Shown one piece after another: positions 1 through 12,062 of a stretch of DNA of 64,000 nt. The stretch spans positions 79,070,866 to 79,134,865 of the forward strand of contig NC_060252.1 of NCBI RefSeq assembly GCF_921293095.1, read 5' to 3'. Source of the stretch: Ischnura elegans (lineage: Eukaryota; Arthropoda; Insecta; Odonata; Coenagrionidae). Positions within the stretch are counted from its first letter, which is position 1, and every line of letters begins with the position of its first letter. The translations under genes were made by a program, and so were the position numbers. The notes beneath the pieces are model-generated. The model saw only the letters and a list, made by a program, of their open reading frames with translations. It searched no databases and was not told the DNA's origin.

Positions 1-1628
1 CCTTTTTAGGCACTAGAAAAGCTGGGGAACACCAGTTTGAATTGGAAACCTCAATCACTTTCTTATCAAGTAAAGATTGGATGTGTTTCTTCATTAAATT
101 AGCCTTTGGAGGTGACAACGAATAAGGATGGGATCGAATCGGAGTTGAATCTAGCAGTTCAATTTCGTACGTCATAACAGATGTGACCCCCAATTCTTGA
201 GAAATCACATCAGGAAACTTTGACAATAAACCCTTCAACTTATCACACAACGTAATTTCAGTGGACGACAGAACATGTGATTCGGACGAGTTACTAACTG
301 GCGCCGATTTAAACGCTTCGCAATTTTCCGTAAAAGAAAAGAGAGAATTCGGGGCATTTTCAAAACTGACATTCGTCGCACGAATGGTCATCTTTGAATT
401 ACAAATAAAATCCACACCCAGTAACACGGGAAACGGGATTTTGGTTAGATAAAACACGTGGTTCCAAGAAAACTTGCCTATTTGAACCTTGAGTGAGACA
501 GAGGAATTGATATGAAAAGGCTGCCCCGACACCGTGATTAAATCGACGTCAACATTCTTACGAATAACCTTTCTCCGGCAACATTTCAGAGAAGCAAAGA
601 AATCTTCATCACACAGTGAAACTGAACACCCAGTGCCAATTAAAGCCTGGCATGGCATAGAATGAAGATTAATATATAATAATATTGGCAGTCGAGTCGA
701 ACTCTTGTCACGGACACTCATCAAACTCACGGCAGGCTGAGTAAATCGTCGTCTTTTGCGACACTCGTTCACTTTGTGGCCAGGTTTATGACAGTAAGAA
801 CAATTAATAGGAAAAGAAACTTCCCTATACGCACTGGAAGAGGCAACAGAAGACGTGTTCCTAGAGATACGATGGAAAGTGTTGGAATATTCAGCACAGT
901 CCATTAAGTGTTTATAAGCCTGCGTGATAACAGAGTCCAAATCTTCAAAAGTGTTGGGCTGATTTGAGAACATAATTGCAGATTTTGTTAAAGGATTTAA
1001 CCCTTGAATAATGAGTCGCACAATTGAAGACCCGGAATACTGCAAACCCAACACCTGAGTGGCATTACGCACAGAACACACGAAATCGTGGGGAGTTTCG
1101 CGAGGGAATTGAAATCTCTTTACTTTCGTAGTGATCAAGCGTTCAAACTCTCTGTCACTAACAATTCTAGCCCAAACTTTTTCTGTGATTTGAGACCATG
1201 CGAGATTCAAGTTTAACATAGACAACCAAAAATGACGAGAGCTGGCAGGAAGTTTAGATACTACAAGGTACAATAACGTTGACAGAGGAACCAAAGACAA
1301 AGAAACGATTTCATTAACTTTTAACATGAAATTAAACCAATTCTCACTGTTTGACACTTCAAATGGCGGAAAATCACTGAGTAATTGTTTGACAATTACT
1401 AACCCTTCAGAAACTGGCAATGTCTGAGAAGCAGACATTTCATGAGAGACGTGAATCTCACTACTTTCCTCGTGCGTTAGGCGAGGTGGAACCACTTCTA
1501 AAGAAGATTCCCGTTCATTATTAGAAACTTCACTTCCATCGGACAAATTAGCCTTATTCCTAGCCTTACGATCCTCGCCCGTGGTTAAATAAGTTTTTTC
1601 GTACGGGTTGTCAGTACCTCCAGGCATT
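1..1628 (-). mobile_element. Ty3/Gypsy-type LTR retrotransposon, gag to start of pol (fossil)
   Basis: Read on the minus strand, an open frame starts at 1,628 and runs off the left edge of the window. In order it shows a gag-like region, a CCHC zinc knuckle (CSYCHKPGHKVNEC, near 770-810), an aspartic-protease-like stretch and the N-terminal part of a reverse transcriptase ending near the edge with the motif WCSPAFLVPKK. This order, and the style of the RT entry sequence, fit the Ty3/Gypsy group of LTR retrotransposons. The visible portion looks whole; the rest of pol and the 3' LTR lie outside the window. Age cannot be judged because only one LTR is present. Confidence 0.8.
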
Positions 1629-2003
1629 TTGAAAAGTGAAGTGACGACAACAAGAAAAAGAGAGAGAAAGAAAACGAGAAATAAAACTATCTATCGCTGC
1701 TAGAAGAGTCCAATCGAGATAAAGGGGTGCGAGAATAACTGGCTGCTATCCATACTATCAAGAACATAACGAAAAAATGTCAAATGGCATATGACCACGA
1801 GGAAAAATGTCGTGAGCCCTAGTCACGTAATCCCACACGAACCAAAAAGCACTTAATGGAACATAAAATAACTCACTTTTAAGAGGAGAAACGACCAGAA
1901 ACTGCAAAAAGTGGAGAAATAGTGGAGAAATGTCACCATTGTCCAGCACTCGGAGACCTCGACGAGAGGACAGGAAATCGAACCACGGTCTCTGCTACCA
2001 AAA
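1629..2003 (-). other. Leader of the LTR element with candidate primer-binding site
   Basis: This is the stretch between the gag start and the LTR edge. Next to the LTR, the complement of 1,983-2,000 begins TGGTAGCAGAGACCG, the form expected of a site pairing with the 3' CCA end of a tRNA. No gene is seen here; short open frames are incidental. Confidence 0.5.
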
Positions 2004-2350
2004 TGTGACGTTACGTCGTAAATCTAGTTGATTGTTCACGTAAGTCCAGACATATTGAAATGCTCCAACCGTCGGTCACAAGCTGGATCAGGGAAAGACT
2101 CCACAAACAAGAAAAACAGCTCACAAGAAAAAGGTAGCCAAAAATAATTTACGAGTTATTACCGTTCGATATCTATTCAAAATAGAGTATTCAAAAATCA
2201 GAAGTATTACAGAAAACAATGATAGTAATTCATGATCCCAAAGGAAACATTACCAGCTAAATACCACCAGAATAATTGCTCTAAATTTGCCATGTCTCAC
2301 TAGACATGCGTCCACGACCAGGGCACGAGCAGAAGAGAGCTTGCCTATTG
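2004..2350 (-). repeat. Probable 5' LTR of the Gypsy-type element
   Basis: The sequence immediately outside the primer-binding site begins TGTGACGTTACG on the + strand, so the LTR on the element's own strand ends ...CGTCACA, as expected of a TG...CA LTR. The outer end is a guess, because the partner LTR lies outside the window and no target duplication could be identified. Confidence 0.4.
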
Positions 2351-4249
2351 CAAGACGAGACAGGATTTGAGGGGAGGGGTCTTTCCAAGCGGCGGAGGGG
2401 GTACTCAAGGCGAATTCAACCACTGCGCCACTGCTCCCGTTGACCGGCCGCTCCGCAAAACGTCATCCCCTGGGTTCGAGTCAACAGCATACCACCCAGA
2501 ATCCTCCCCTCAAACTTCTGGGGGGGGGGGGGAACACTAAAAAATGCCACACCAGGTGAGCATTTGCTAGCATAAACTCAAGCATCAACTCCCTTTGGTG
2601 ACTGGAGATGATCTTAGCACCTGAAAAACACATCAAGTGGAAGAAATTAAATGGGTAGAAACTTAGAAATAAGGAGTTTGTGCTAACCTTAAAGGAATCG
2701 CCAATCATCACAAATCCCCTGTGTACAATATAATTCCTAATCTTTGTTCTAGGAATAGGATATGCATGAAAGTAGAGTAGGCTGGAGTAGAATGGCTATG
2801 AAGGAATTATCCTTTTGCCCTTCTGTCCTCTACGTTCATTTGTATCACTAGAATTTGTATTAAAACTACAGAATTCACAGAAGACTGACTACCTATATAA
2901 ATGATGGTCAAATTGAAAGGCTAGCTCAATTCAGCTCTTACAAAAGATATATTTTTGCATGACTTTAAACTTGAACTCTTCTTTTCTCCTGCCAGGAAGT
3001 GGCTGATGATGCAGACTTGGTTTCCTGAATTTAGGTTTCATCTTGTACACTGGGTTGCAACGCTTGTTCCGTGTGAACATTTTTTCTAATTGCCAACTCA
3101 AACAATTGTTTGTACTTGATGTATCTTTGTGCTATATTCTCATATCCTGTTTATTGGCCCTTAATGCTGGTAAGCAATTGTCTTGGCCACACTTGTTCTT
3201 TGTGTGAATTATTTTATTTTGTCTCTTTGAATAAATATATTGCTGTGTATGTTCTGGTTTCCTTATATTTATTCATCCTTGATCAATGCTATTAAATATA
3301 TGATTTCTATAAATGTTCATTGAACTTACTTTTCTCAGCACTTTTGAACAGAATAAAATTCCTTCTGGATGTAAAAAAATAACTAGTGTAACTTTTACAT
3401 TTTGCATAGGTGCACCTTATTATGAATAGTATATTAAGTGGATGCTTGGGCCAGGAAATCAATATGTGTCATTCATGTACGAGGGCCTGTAGATATAAAT
3501 GTATATTTCATGCATGGGTATTCAGATTTCTAATTTGCGATATGCGCGTATACATACATCATGAGGGAATTTTGAAGCACTTTTACATGAAATAAACAGA
3601 CGCAATACGATCGTATTCCATCTTATACATATGTTTTTGGTCATGTATTTTTCGTGTATTATTGATGCAATACAAAATGTTGTGCTGTCTGGGACGGAGC
3701 CTCAATTAAATATTTAATTCCTCACAAACAACTTTCAAATTAAAATAAAGATAATAATTTTCGCAGTAATTGCTGCACGTGTTTTTAATCTCCAATATGA
3801 GGAGAACGTTCGTCTGTCAGACCCCTGTTTCCCTCCAGAAAAAGTTCTAAATCCGTTCTTGCGTTCATTGATAGAATTCAGAAGGAACTTTCTTAATGAC
3901 AACTACATTACATAGGTTTTATGGTATAGCAGTATCCGGGACCAAAATGTATGCATGACAATACGTCATAAAGGATAATTGAATTAATTCATTCCAACAA
4001 CAATCTCCATCATATGCGAACTATTCGATGTTGTAATATTGTTTCATACGCCTTTGTAGGCTGAGCACTACTACCACATTATACAAGATATTTTAACAAG
4101 TTATACAATATCAATTATCTTCATCTATGTAACAACTTCCACAAATAAAAAGATTAATACAATGACAACAAAGTACGTACCGACGCCTTCCATTTTTTTT
4201 AGTCTTAGCGGTCATTCAACATTTTCAGTCTTCACACTTGTTTCCACAC
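2351..4249. other. No recognisable gene
   Basis: AT-rich sequence with a poly-G run near 2,521-2,532. Open frames here are short, without recognisable domains or credible splice structure. I see nothing I can support. Confidence 0.5.
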
Positions 4250-4870
4250 TTACCTTTCATTGGTGGAGACACGTCGAATAACTTCTAACTTCGGGTGTAT
4301 TCGGCTTTTCCCTGTTTGGGAAGGAGGGGGAACCGTACCGACTTGTTTGATCGAATACTGAATCGTTGAACGTGCCGTCGTCGGTATGGAAACCGTCATC
4401 GGTACGGAATGATGTGCTGTCGGTGGGCTGGGAAGGGAAACCAATCGGTGCGGTACCGACGAAATACAGAATACGGCCCCTGAGTGCAAACTATGCACCC
4501 AATAACTCCAGGAAATCCTCTCCATGAATCTGAAATATATTTGTTAAAATACTTAATGGAACTAAATATTGATGAGAACCATGCAATAAAATAAGGGATA
4601 GCAATAGGGCCACCCTAAAGGATAAGTCAATTTTTTGCCTTGGCCCCCAAAGATTTTTAGTTTAAGATTTAAGGTTAGTATGGAGTGAAGGACAACTGTG
4701 CCTCAAAGGTGTAACCACCTCAGACCTCCAAATACATCATGGCATTAATTTAATTATTTCATTTTATACATACCAATGAGAGGAGGAATCACTAAACTGT
4801 TCTTTATGGCCTGCCGCTCTTCAAATGTTCCAGGAAACATGTACGATCCAGGCGCAAGTATATCAGTCAT
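4250..4870 (-). pseudogene. Possible Harbinger-like exon remnants broken by a small repeat
   Basis: On the minus strand a short exon-like frame starts at 4,870 and ends at a GT donor near 4,772. A second one starts after an AG near 4,527. The second begins with a frame readable as GFPGVIGCI, resembling the segment before the first catalytic Asp of DDE_Tnp_4 (PIF/Harbinger) transposases, then loses similarity. The loss point coincides with a segment (about 4,310-4,490) rich in repeated CGGTA/TACCG words in both orientations that begins GGGGCCGTATTCTG on the minus strand, perhaps a small inserted repeat. Identification is weak. Confidence 0.25.
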
Positions 4871-4879
4871 TGCTTACTT

Positions 4880-5720
4880 TCCTTTTGAGTTACTGACGGA
4901 TGCTTGTCCCATTGATAGGTGAAAATCCTGGCCGACACATCTAGGTCGGAATTTTTGTAATAATTTCTTATTGAAAATTTTCCAGTTAGCGTTTCTTACG
5001 AGGGTAGCTTGAGAGCTTGTTCCTTTGCTATTAATTCCAACAAGAGCATTACCGATTTCTTCTTTCAACGTTGATCTATGCTATTTTAAATATCTCCATT
5101 GATATTGCCTATTATCTCGAGATATTGGTCTGTAGCTTTTTTATTTGCGGGGAAAGTTCTAACACCGGTGCGATGATCATTTTTACTTGCCTTTAAGTGC
5201 AGTGGTAGCATGTCGTTGCTTCATTTTTATTCTTGCAATCCTCAAATTTATGTTCTGTTTCGCTGCAGTGTGAACACTTATTGTTTGCATAAGCAATTAT
5301 TTGCTCCGTGGCCATAGTTCTGGCATTTAAAACATCTTCTTACCGTTATGAATCCTTGACATTACACCATCTATCCTAAGTTAAGTTACTTTTTTCCCTT
5401 TTTCGTATAAGGTGTCAGTCTGTGAGAGCTTTCGAATACCCAATGCTATTCCTGGTTGTTTTGCCACTTTTATTTGGTGTAATCTGGTAATTTCTTGAGT
5501 AAGTTCTTGTTTCACAATATTTTTGGCTGTTTGTTTCTAGATCTCGTCGTATACTAAGTCTTCTTTGGTACCTTTTGGAACATCGTACATTATCATCTGT
5601 GGCCTTCGCTGTGCCTATTTTTTGTATAATTAGATCTTTGTTCTCCGCACGGGGGGAAGAGGGTGATCTCTTCCTTTGGGGAGCAGCGCCCCCACGGGCC
5701 CGAGCCCACCGAGGAGACAA
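4880..5720 (-). pseudogene. Decayed non-LTR retrotransposon ORF1 (gag-like, zinc knuckles)
   Basis: Minus-strand frames here read as a nucleic-acid-binding ORF1 of a LINE. The support is two CCHC knuckles of the CX2CX4HX4C form: one reads CFKCQNYGHGANNC near 5,295-5,335, and the next reads CSHCSETEHKFEDC near 5,240-5,285 in a different frame, so at least one frameshift separates them. Upstream, a lysine/threonine-rich frame runs from 5,720 to 5,415. There is no matching ORF2 beside it, so this is a fragment. The jockey/I-type assignment is an inference from the knuckle spacing. Confidence 0.5.
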
Positions 5721-6016
5721 CGTCGTTAAAATAACCCCTGATAGGTATAGGGTATTGTCCGGACAGTCTTGTGAACCTTAATGTCTGTGAGAGGCGATAC
5801 CATCTTGCCTTAGCCCACCCGCGTATTTGCCGTGTGTGGCAACCCGTGTCGCAGGGAACGGGGATCCTGGTGGCTGAGGGTACCTTCTCTGTGGGAGGGG
5901 AGAATCCCCAACACTCCACTTTGGCCTCTGACTCTCCTAGACGGGTGGCCGGGAACGAGCCCAGTCCCGGTCAATCGGCGAAATGTCATAATGTCAATAT
6001 GGGTTGCCTTGCATAG
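5630..6016 (-). repeat. GC-rich segment, probable LINE 5' untranslated region
   Basis: A sharply GC-rich island inside AT-rich DNA, directly upstream (on the minus strand) of the ORF1 remnant. Several open frames cross it on both strands, which is what high GC produces, and none has a recognisable domain. Its position and composition match the GC-rich leader at 37,520-38,030 in front of the better-preserved LINE, so I read it as a LINE 5' region with internal-promoter potential. An unrelated GC-rich repeat is the alternative. Confidence 0.4.
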
Positions 6017-6689
6017 CAAAAAATGGAAAAATTAATTAAGCACTTACTAGACATATCCATCTAAACTATCCATCACCATAATAGTATAAAACTCTATCAT
6101 GGCTTTATACAAAGTTTGCTTCTTTTCTCAGCCAGTATTTGATGATAAATCATGGGCATTTTCAATATCAAGTTTTAGCAGAATTAATCCATGTTTTGGT
6201 GATACCTTTGAATTAGACACTAATATGATGTTTGATAGCAGAAATAGTTCTAAGCAGCCTAGTATTTAAGATTAGTTGAACTTTTTAGTGATTGTGGGCA
6301 CTGTACAATTTTGGGAGCAAATACTAGCCAAGGGAAACGTAGAAGGCGTCACACCTATAGGTATAAGCCCAGAAACATTAAAACTTAATTTTTCAATGGT
6401 TTTTCAATAAGACTAACTTCTGTAATTTATGATGACACAGTAAAACAATAGGAGCAACCTAAGATTTATATTGTACTCAAGGAGCAGGCCTATAAATTTC
6501 ATTTTAACTATTCAGTGTCCTAGTGGCAGTCCCTTACTTGTTACCCAACGCCGATAAAATAACTAGTAAGTGACAGTTTTTCGTCATTTCATCAACGAAC
6601 TATCCCAAAACAGTCAATTATATTGTACCATTTGCCTAATTTTGTTTTCGATGCTGAATATGTTTTTAAATGGTCACTTGTACTTGGCT
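6017..6689. other. No recognisable gene
   Basis: AT-rich sequence between the LINE leader and the RTE element. I see no coding signal, tRNA or clear repeat. Confidence 0.5.
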
Positions 6690-9600
6690 GGCAAAATCCT
6701 ATCATCACCTCCTCGCGGTGCCGGCTGGATATCCAACCAACGATGAAGGTCTTCGACGTCAGACGGAGCGACGCGTCGGTCGAAGTATTCTCGGTCGCAT
6801 AAATATGCAATGTCGAATCAAACTTTGGATTGTAAGGTTAGGGCGTCCCCCGCAAGCGACGCGCGTCGTCCTCGCCCGAACGGCGTGAGAAATATGCGAA
6901 GGCTCCCCGCTAATGGACGGAGCGGGCTAAAGAAGCGAGTCCAAATTCGACTAGCTACTATCAACATCGGTACAATGACTGGAAGAAGTCGAGAACTGGC
7001 ATCCGCCCTGAAAACACGCCGTGTCGACATAGCATGCGTCCAAGAGACGAAATGGAAAGGAGCCAAGGCCAAGGAGATCGGGGAAGGATTCAAGCTGTAC
7101 TACAACGGCATACGGACTAACCAAAACGGCGTCGGTATCATCGTCAAGAGCAATCTGTGTGACAACGTTGTCGAAGTCACCCGCATCTCCGATCGTATAA
7201 TGTCCATCAATATCAGTGCCAGTGAAACCACCCTCAGGGTCATCAGTTGCTACGCTCCGCAAACGGGCTGCCCCGATGACATCAAGGAAGAGTTTTGGGA
7301 TCAGCTGGATGACCACATCCGATCGGTGGGACCTGATGAACACCTGGTGATTGGGGGTGATCTGAATGGCCACGTTGGATTATCACGCGACGGTTATGAA
7401 CATCAACATGGCGGATGCGGGCACGGAGCCCGCAATAATGATGGGATTAGAATTCTTGACTTCGCGGAAGCACACGATCTTGCCGTAGCGAATACGTTCT
7501 TCAAGAAGAGGCGATCACATCTGCTCACGTAAGCCAGCGGTACACGTGCGTCCCAAATCGACTACTGGATGATACGCAGGCGAGACTTTAAGCTCGTGGT
7601 CGATGTAAAAGTTTTACCATCCGACAACGTCGCCCCACAACATCGTCCCCTCGTCATAGACTTGCGGCTGGACATTGGGCAACATCGACGAGTGCGCACG
7701 ACCGGACCAGCCCATATCAAGTGGTGGCGATTAAACGATAACAAAAATCAACTGAAGATAGCCCTAGATCATCTGAGTGTCGATCCCGACCAGCCGGTGG
7801 CTGACCTATGGCGCAGTGTAGCGAACCAGATCCAAGAGGCCGCCTGTGAGGTCCTTGGGCGAACGAAACCAGGAACACGCTTTATCGATAAGCAGGTGTG
7901 GTGGTGGAATGAAGACGTGCAACGCATCGTCAAAGAAAAGAAGATGGCCTTCAAGAAGTGGCGCGAGACAAACCATATTGTGGACTATGAACAATACCGC
8001 ACAAAGAAATCTGCCGCGAAACGAGCAGTTGCTAAAGCAAAGACAGCACACTACGACCAGCTGTACGCCGACTTAGATACACCTGGAGGTGAAAATAAGA
8101 TCTACCGCCTTGCCAACTCCCGACATCGAGCAACTCAGGATTTTAGCCAGGTCAAATGCATCAAAAACGACGATCACCAGATACTACGAGACCCACCTGC
8201 CATCCTTCGGCGCTGGAGAGAACACTTCTCGGCCATCTGTAACACAGAATTTCCCCACCCACCGATCATTAGCGCGGACCCTATATCCGGACCTGTGCAA
8301 CACATCAGTGAAGCTGAGGTAGCCGCCGCTATCAAGGAGATGAAGAATGGAAAGGCAACGGGCCCTGACGACATTCCAGCGGAAGTGTGGAAGCTACTTG
8401 GCCGCAACGGCGTTGTCATCCTCGCCGAGTTATTTAACAACATCATCATTGACAACGAAGTTCCCTACTCCTGGCGGACCAGCATAACTGTGCCCATCTG
8501 GAAGGGTAAAGGCAACGTCGCAGAATGCTCCAACTACCGCCCGATCCGGCTTTTATGCCACGCCATGAAAATATTCGAAAGAGTGATTGATGCTAGGCTC
8601 AGACACATTGTTCACATCACACCCAACCAGTGTGGATTTGTAAAGGGGACTGGCACAACAGATGCAATACACGCAGCTAGACTGCTCTTGGAGAGGCACC
8701 GAGAGAAGAACAAGCCAGTGCATATGTCTTTCCTTGATCTGGAGAAGGCCTTCGATCGCGTGCCACACGACCTTATCTGGCATGCCCTCAGATCTCACGA
8801 CGTCCCTGAAGTCTACGTGTCATGGGTGAAGCTTCTCTACACCAACGTCACCAGCTCCGTCCGTTGCCCATCAGGAATATCACCGCCTTTCCCAATCACT
8901 GTTGGCGTCCACCAAGGATCGGCCCTCTCTCCGCTCCTTTTCATCCTGTGCATGGACACAATCACGGCCTGTCTCCAAGAATCGCATCCTTGGTCACTAC
9001 TGTTCGCCGATGATGTCTTCCTTGCCAGCACCACCAGACCCGAATTACAGCAGCGAACTCTACTATGGAAGGTACGACTCGACAACTATGGGTTGCGATT
9101 AAACATAAAAAAGACTGAGTACATGGAGTGTGGGCCTCAAACCGATGGCACGATCAGCATCGACGGCGACGACCTTGAAAAGGTCGAGAAGTTTAAATAT
9201 TTGGGCTCTGTCATCAGCAACGATGGAAGCACAACCGCCAACACACGAGCTCGAATCAATGCAACATGGCTGAAATGGCGCCAAGTGACTGGCGTATTGT
9301 GCGACCGTCGAATGCCTGAACGATTCATGGCCAAAGTATACAAGACCGTAGTCCGCCCAGTGGCCCTATATGGAGCAGAATGTTGGCCAGCCACAGCAAA
9401 TCAAGAACAGGCCATGCATGTCATGGAAATGAGGATGCTACGATGGATCCTAGGCATCTCCCGCCTGGATCACATCAGGAATGAAGACATTCGGAAAAGA
9501 ATGGGAGTTGCATCGATCACAGACAAGATGCGGGAGGCTCGACTGCGGTGGTATGGGCATGTGGTGCGTAGTGATGAGAACTCCGTGGCCAAAACAGCAA

Positions 9601-9789
9601 TGCGGCTGAGTACTGAAGGACGCCGACCACGAGGACGACCAAAGATGCGCTGGCTCGACAAAATTAAGGCGGACATGAAGACCATCAACGCCACGTCAGT
9701 AGACGCCCTGGATCGAGCCAAGTGGAGAAGGCTTTGCAGAAAAGCGGACCCTGCAATAGCGCGGGACAAACGCTAGGAAGAAGAGAAGA
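6690..9789 (+). mobile_element. RTE-clade non-LTR retrotransposon, nearly full length
   Basis: The element carries one long reading frame (6,810-9,776) with a GC-rich leader before it. The 3' UTR is very short: the stop codon TAG is followed at once by the purine stretch GAAGAAGAGAAG. A tiny 3' UTR ending in a short simple repeat instead of poly(A) is characteristic of RTE elements. The 5' edge near 6,690 is set only by the base-composition change, so it may be some tens of bases off. Target-site duplications were not identified. Confidence 0.8.
6810..9776 (+). pseudogene. RTE endonuclease-reverse transcriptase, one in-frame stop
   Basis: A single frame of 989 codons encodes the pol-like protein of an RTE LINE. 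The N-terminal ~250 residues are an AP-like endonuclease: INIGTMTGRS, the metal-binding QETKW, GGDLNGHVG, then SQIDYWMIRR and the closing NVAPQHRPLV. The middle holds the reverse transcriptase, with SNYRPIRLL, SFLDLEKAFDRVP, GVHQGSALSPLLF and the catalytic LLFADDVFLAS. The C-terminus has the WYGHVVR and RPRGRPKMRWLDKI stretches typical of RTE. The frame is interrupted once, by TAA at 7,530-7,532, inside the endonuclease just after HLLT, where relatives have a tyrosine or similar. The halves are otherwise in the same frame, so this is a young copy with a nonsense substitution, or a sequencing error. GC content is clearly above the surroundings. Confidence 0.9.
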
Positions 9790-10004
9790 CTTTGGAAAAG
9801 TTTAGTACTCATAAGCATGAAAAAGCAAATTCCTTTGGAAATTCCTCAACATAGCAGCATTGTAAAATGTATAGCAACAGCAGTCATATCTGGATATATG
9901 TTGGATAGCATTATTATGATATATTTCCAAATATTTAAATTGACTCTGGAGGATAAGCAAGAAAAATAAGTCCTTTTGAGATAAACTACTCTCATGACAA
10001 TCCA

Positions 10005-10130
10005 AGGCAGCGTGTTGCGGCAGCTACAAAGTTAGCAGCCAATGCTGTGGCTGCCGGCAGACAGCAGCGAGAGCTCTTTGAGCTCCAGAAAGAGGAGTTA
10101 ATGAGGAAGATTGTAAATTTAAACTTGCAT
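10005..10130 (+). pseudogene. C-terminal remnant of a second Myb/SANT-type transposon protein
   Basis: A short + strand frame encodes an alanine/lysine-rich helix ending QQRELFELQKEELMRK. Such amphipathic C-terminal helices are common in the Myb/SANT-like accessory proteins of PIF/Harbinger elements. It faces the minus-strand Myb gene next to it and is probably from another copy. No upstream exons are found, and the call rests on composition and context only. Confidence 0.3.
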
Positions 10131-10231
10131 TTATTTATAATATTTATTGTTTGGGGTTTGGCAAACCTCAGTTATTATTAATGGTATCTCTAACAGAATA
10201 AATTGGCGTGTGAAATTGGGATGGATAAGTT

Positions 10232-11586
10232 TCATGAGAAGGTTAACCCCTCCTCAACCTGGAATTTAGCTGCTACCTCGTGAGCCTCTGCAGCTGCACG
10301 TAGGCTGGCCGAGGCAGCAGCTTCATTCTCGGCTGAGAGGCGCTTAGCAGCTGCGGCAGCACTTTCATCCTCCTTCACTTTCATATCCATCATCAGCAGC
10401 TCCCGCCACATCTGGCAGATGTATGCTTCTTCTTCCCTGAGGCAACGGACTTTTTCCAACCTCTCTTCAGCATCTCTCTCAACTACACTCCTTTTACTTC
10501 CTTAACCGTGCTTAGACGTAGAAGGAGGTACTTCATGTACCTCTGGCACAGCAGTAGCTGCAAGGAGAATGTGGTATTTTACATCCAATTCAATTCTTTT
10601 TATTTTAATGGAATCAATTCAAGTGACACTGGAATCACTGACCCTTGGTATTGGAATGTTCATTAATTACATCCAGCATATTAAAAGAAAAATTATTTTT
10701 TCCAGAGAAAGATAATAAGACTCAAATGGCCATTGTCATGTGGGTTACAGTTCCACTGATGCAGATTATCATATTTAACTAATTGTCGTAGCGTTTTCCT
10801 ATATTATTGTATTGATTAGAATGTGGAATAAGCGTTAAATCCTAAATTTAGTGACCACGGGACAAAAACTGACAAAATAATGATAACCTTCTTTAACTGA
10901 TATTATAGCGGTTTATAAAGCAATTAGGCTATTTTAATGAATATGAATGTACTAAGAAGTCTCAATGCAGGAAATGTCGTATTTATGAAAAGCGCACACT
11001 CATAATTATGTACACTCTTCTTCGAATTCATTATAAAAGCACAGATTACACGTACCAAACCGATCAAGATTCGATTACCTACCCTCTACCGTTGGCACCT
11101 CGTCCGAATTTGTGCTCAATGGACGGGTAAACGACTTCCAACTCCGGAGTCGTGTCCACGACCTGCGGGACGTATGGTCCTCCCCCAGTTGCCATCCTCT
11201 GCTGGTTTAGAGCAGCTAAATCCCTCTTCCTTTTCGCCTTTAGGTTTTCCCACGACCTTTTCAGTTGTTGCCACGTCCGCTGTTGATTAAGTAAACACTT
11301 TATTCAATCACGATAATACAATTCTTCTAAGTTCTACTGAATTTGAAGATACAAACACAATACAATAAAGCACACTTATGACAACACTGCAATAGTTGTA
11401 GGACTAGTATATACCTTCGAAACTCCTTCTCGCCCATTGAAATACACCGCAATCTCCGTCCATGCCATGGTTTTCTGGCTGAGAGCCACACAATCAGTTT
11501 TTTTTGCTCTCTACGACATTCTTTTTTTCTCCAACCAGATCCACTAATATATCTTTTTCCTTAGCCGTCAACCTCTTGGCCTCCAT
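10232..11586 (-). pseudogene. Zeste/Myb_DNA-bind_5-like protein, partner gene of Harbinger element 1
   Basis: Three exons can be read on the minus strand. Exon 1 starts at ATG 11,586 (MEAKRLTAKEKDILVDLVGE) and ends at a GT donor at 11,414. Exon 2 starts at 11,279 and reads RTWQQLKRSWENLKAKRKRD, giving together the trihelix/zeste-type Myb domain with its conserved tryptophans. It ends at a donor near 11,090. Exon 3 (about 10,556-10,232) encodes a glutamate/alanine-rich helical tail ending in TFS and a stop. Breaks seen: a frameshift in exon 1 within the A-run near 11,490-11,500, and an in-frame stop near 10,503 in exon 3. Proteins of this kind accompany PIF/Harbinger transposases and are thought to bind transposon ends and help import the transposase; the transposase gene lies just upstream on the same strand. 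Confidence 0.7.
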
Positions 11587-12062
11587 TTTTGTTGTTAACT
11601 GAGATATGGCGATATTGGCGTTTCAATTGTCACGTATAGTTTACTCAGCGGCAGCGATGCCCGGTGAATTGGAATCTCCAAAAAATTAAGAGATGGATCA
11701 CTGTTAATTAAAACTAATAACGAAGCACAAAGAGAAAAGCTATTGAAAATGGTAAAATGTAACGAGATACCTGTTAAGGTCCAGGTGCACTAAAGTGCTT
11801 TAGCGAAAAGAGGTTTTTGTGGCTATCTTTTCACACACCACCAGGTAATTTGATTACTGCACCTGAAATACACCTCCATTTAGCCAAAAAATTCTATTGA
11901 TCAAAGGTCATGTACCAAAATCTGGTAATTACTTATACAGATATTCCATAGTTACCAACCTCACAGAAAAGTCATCATTCCTGCCCAAAGTGCCGCTGAA
12001 TAAAAGCAGCGCGTTCAGCAGCTCCTCGTTCGCTTCTTATATTTGCTGCAACCACAAGGACA

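Noticed and set aside
5575-6035. Overlapping open frames of 67-108 codons on both strands
   Set aside because: They are explained by high GC content; none has a domain or supports the others.
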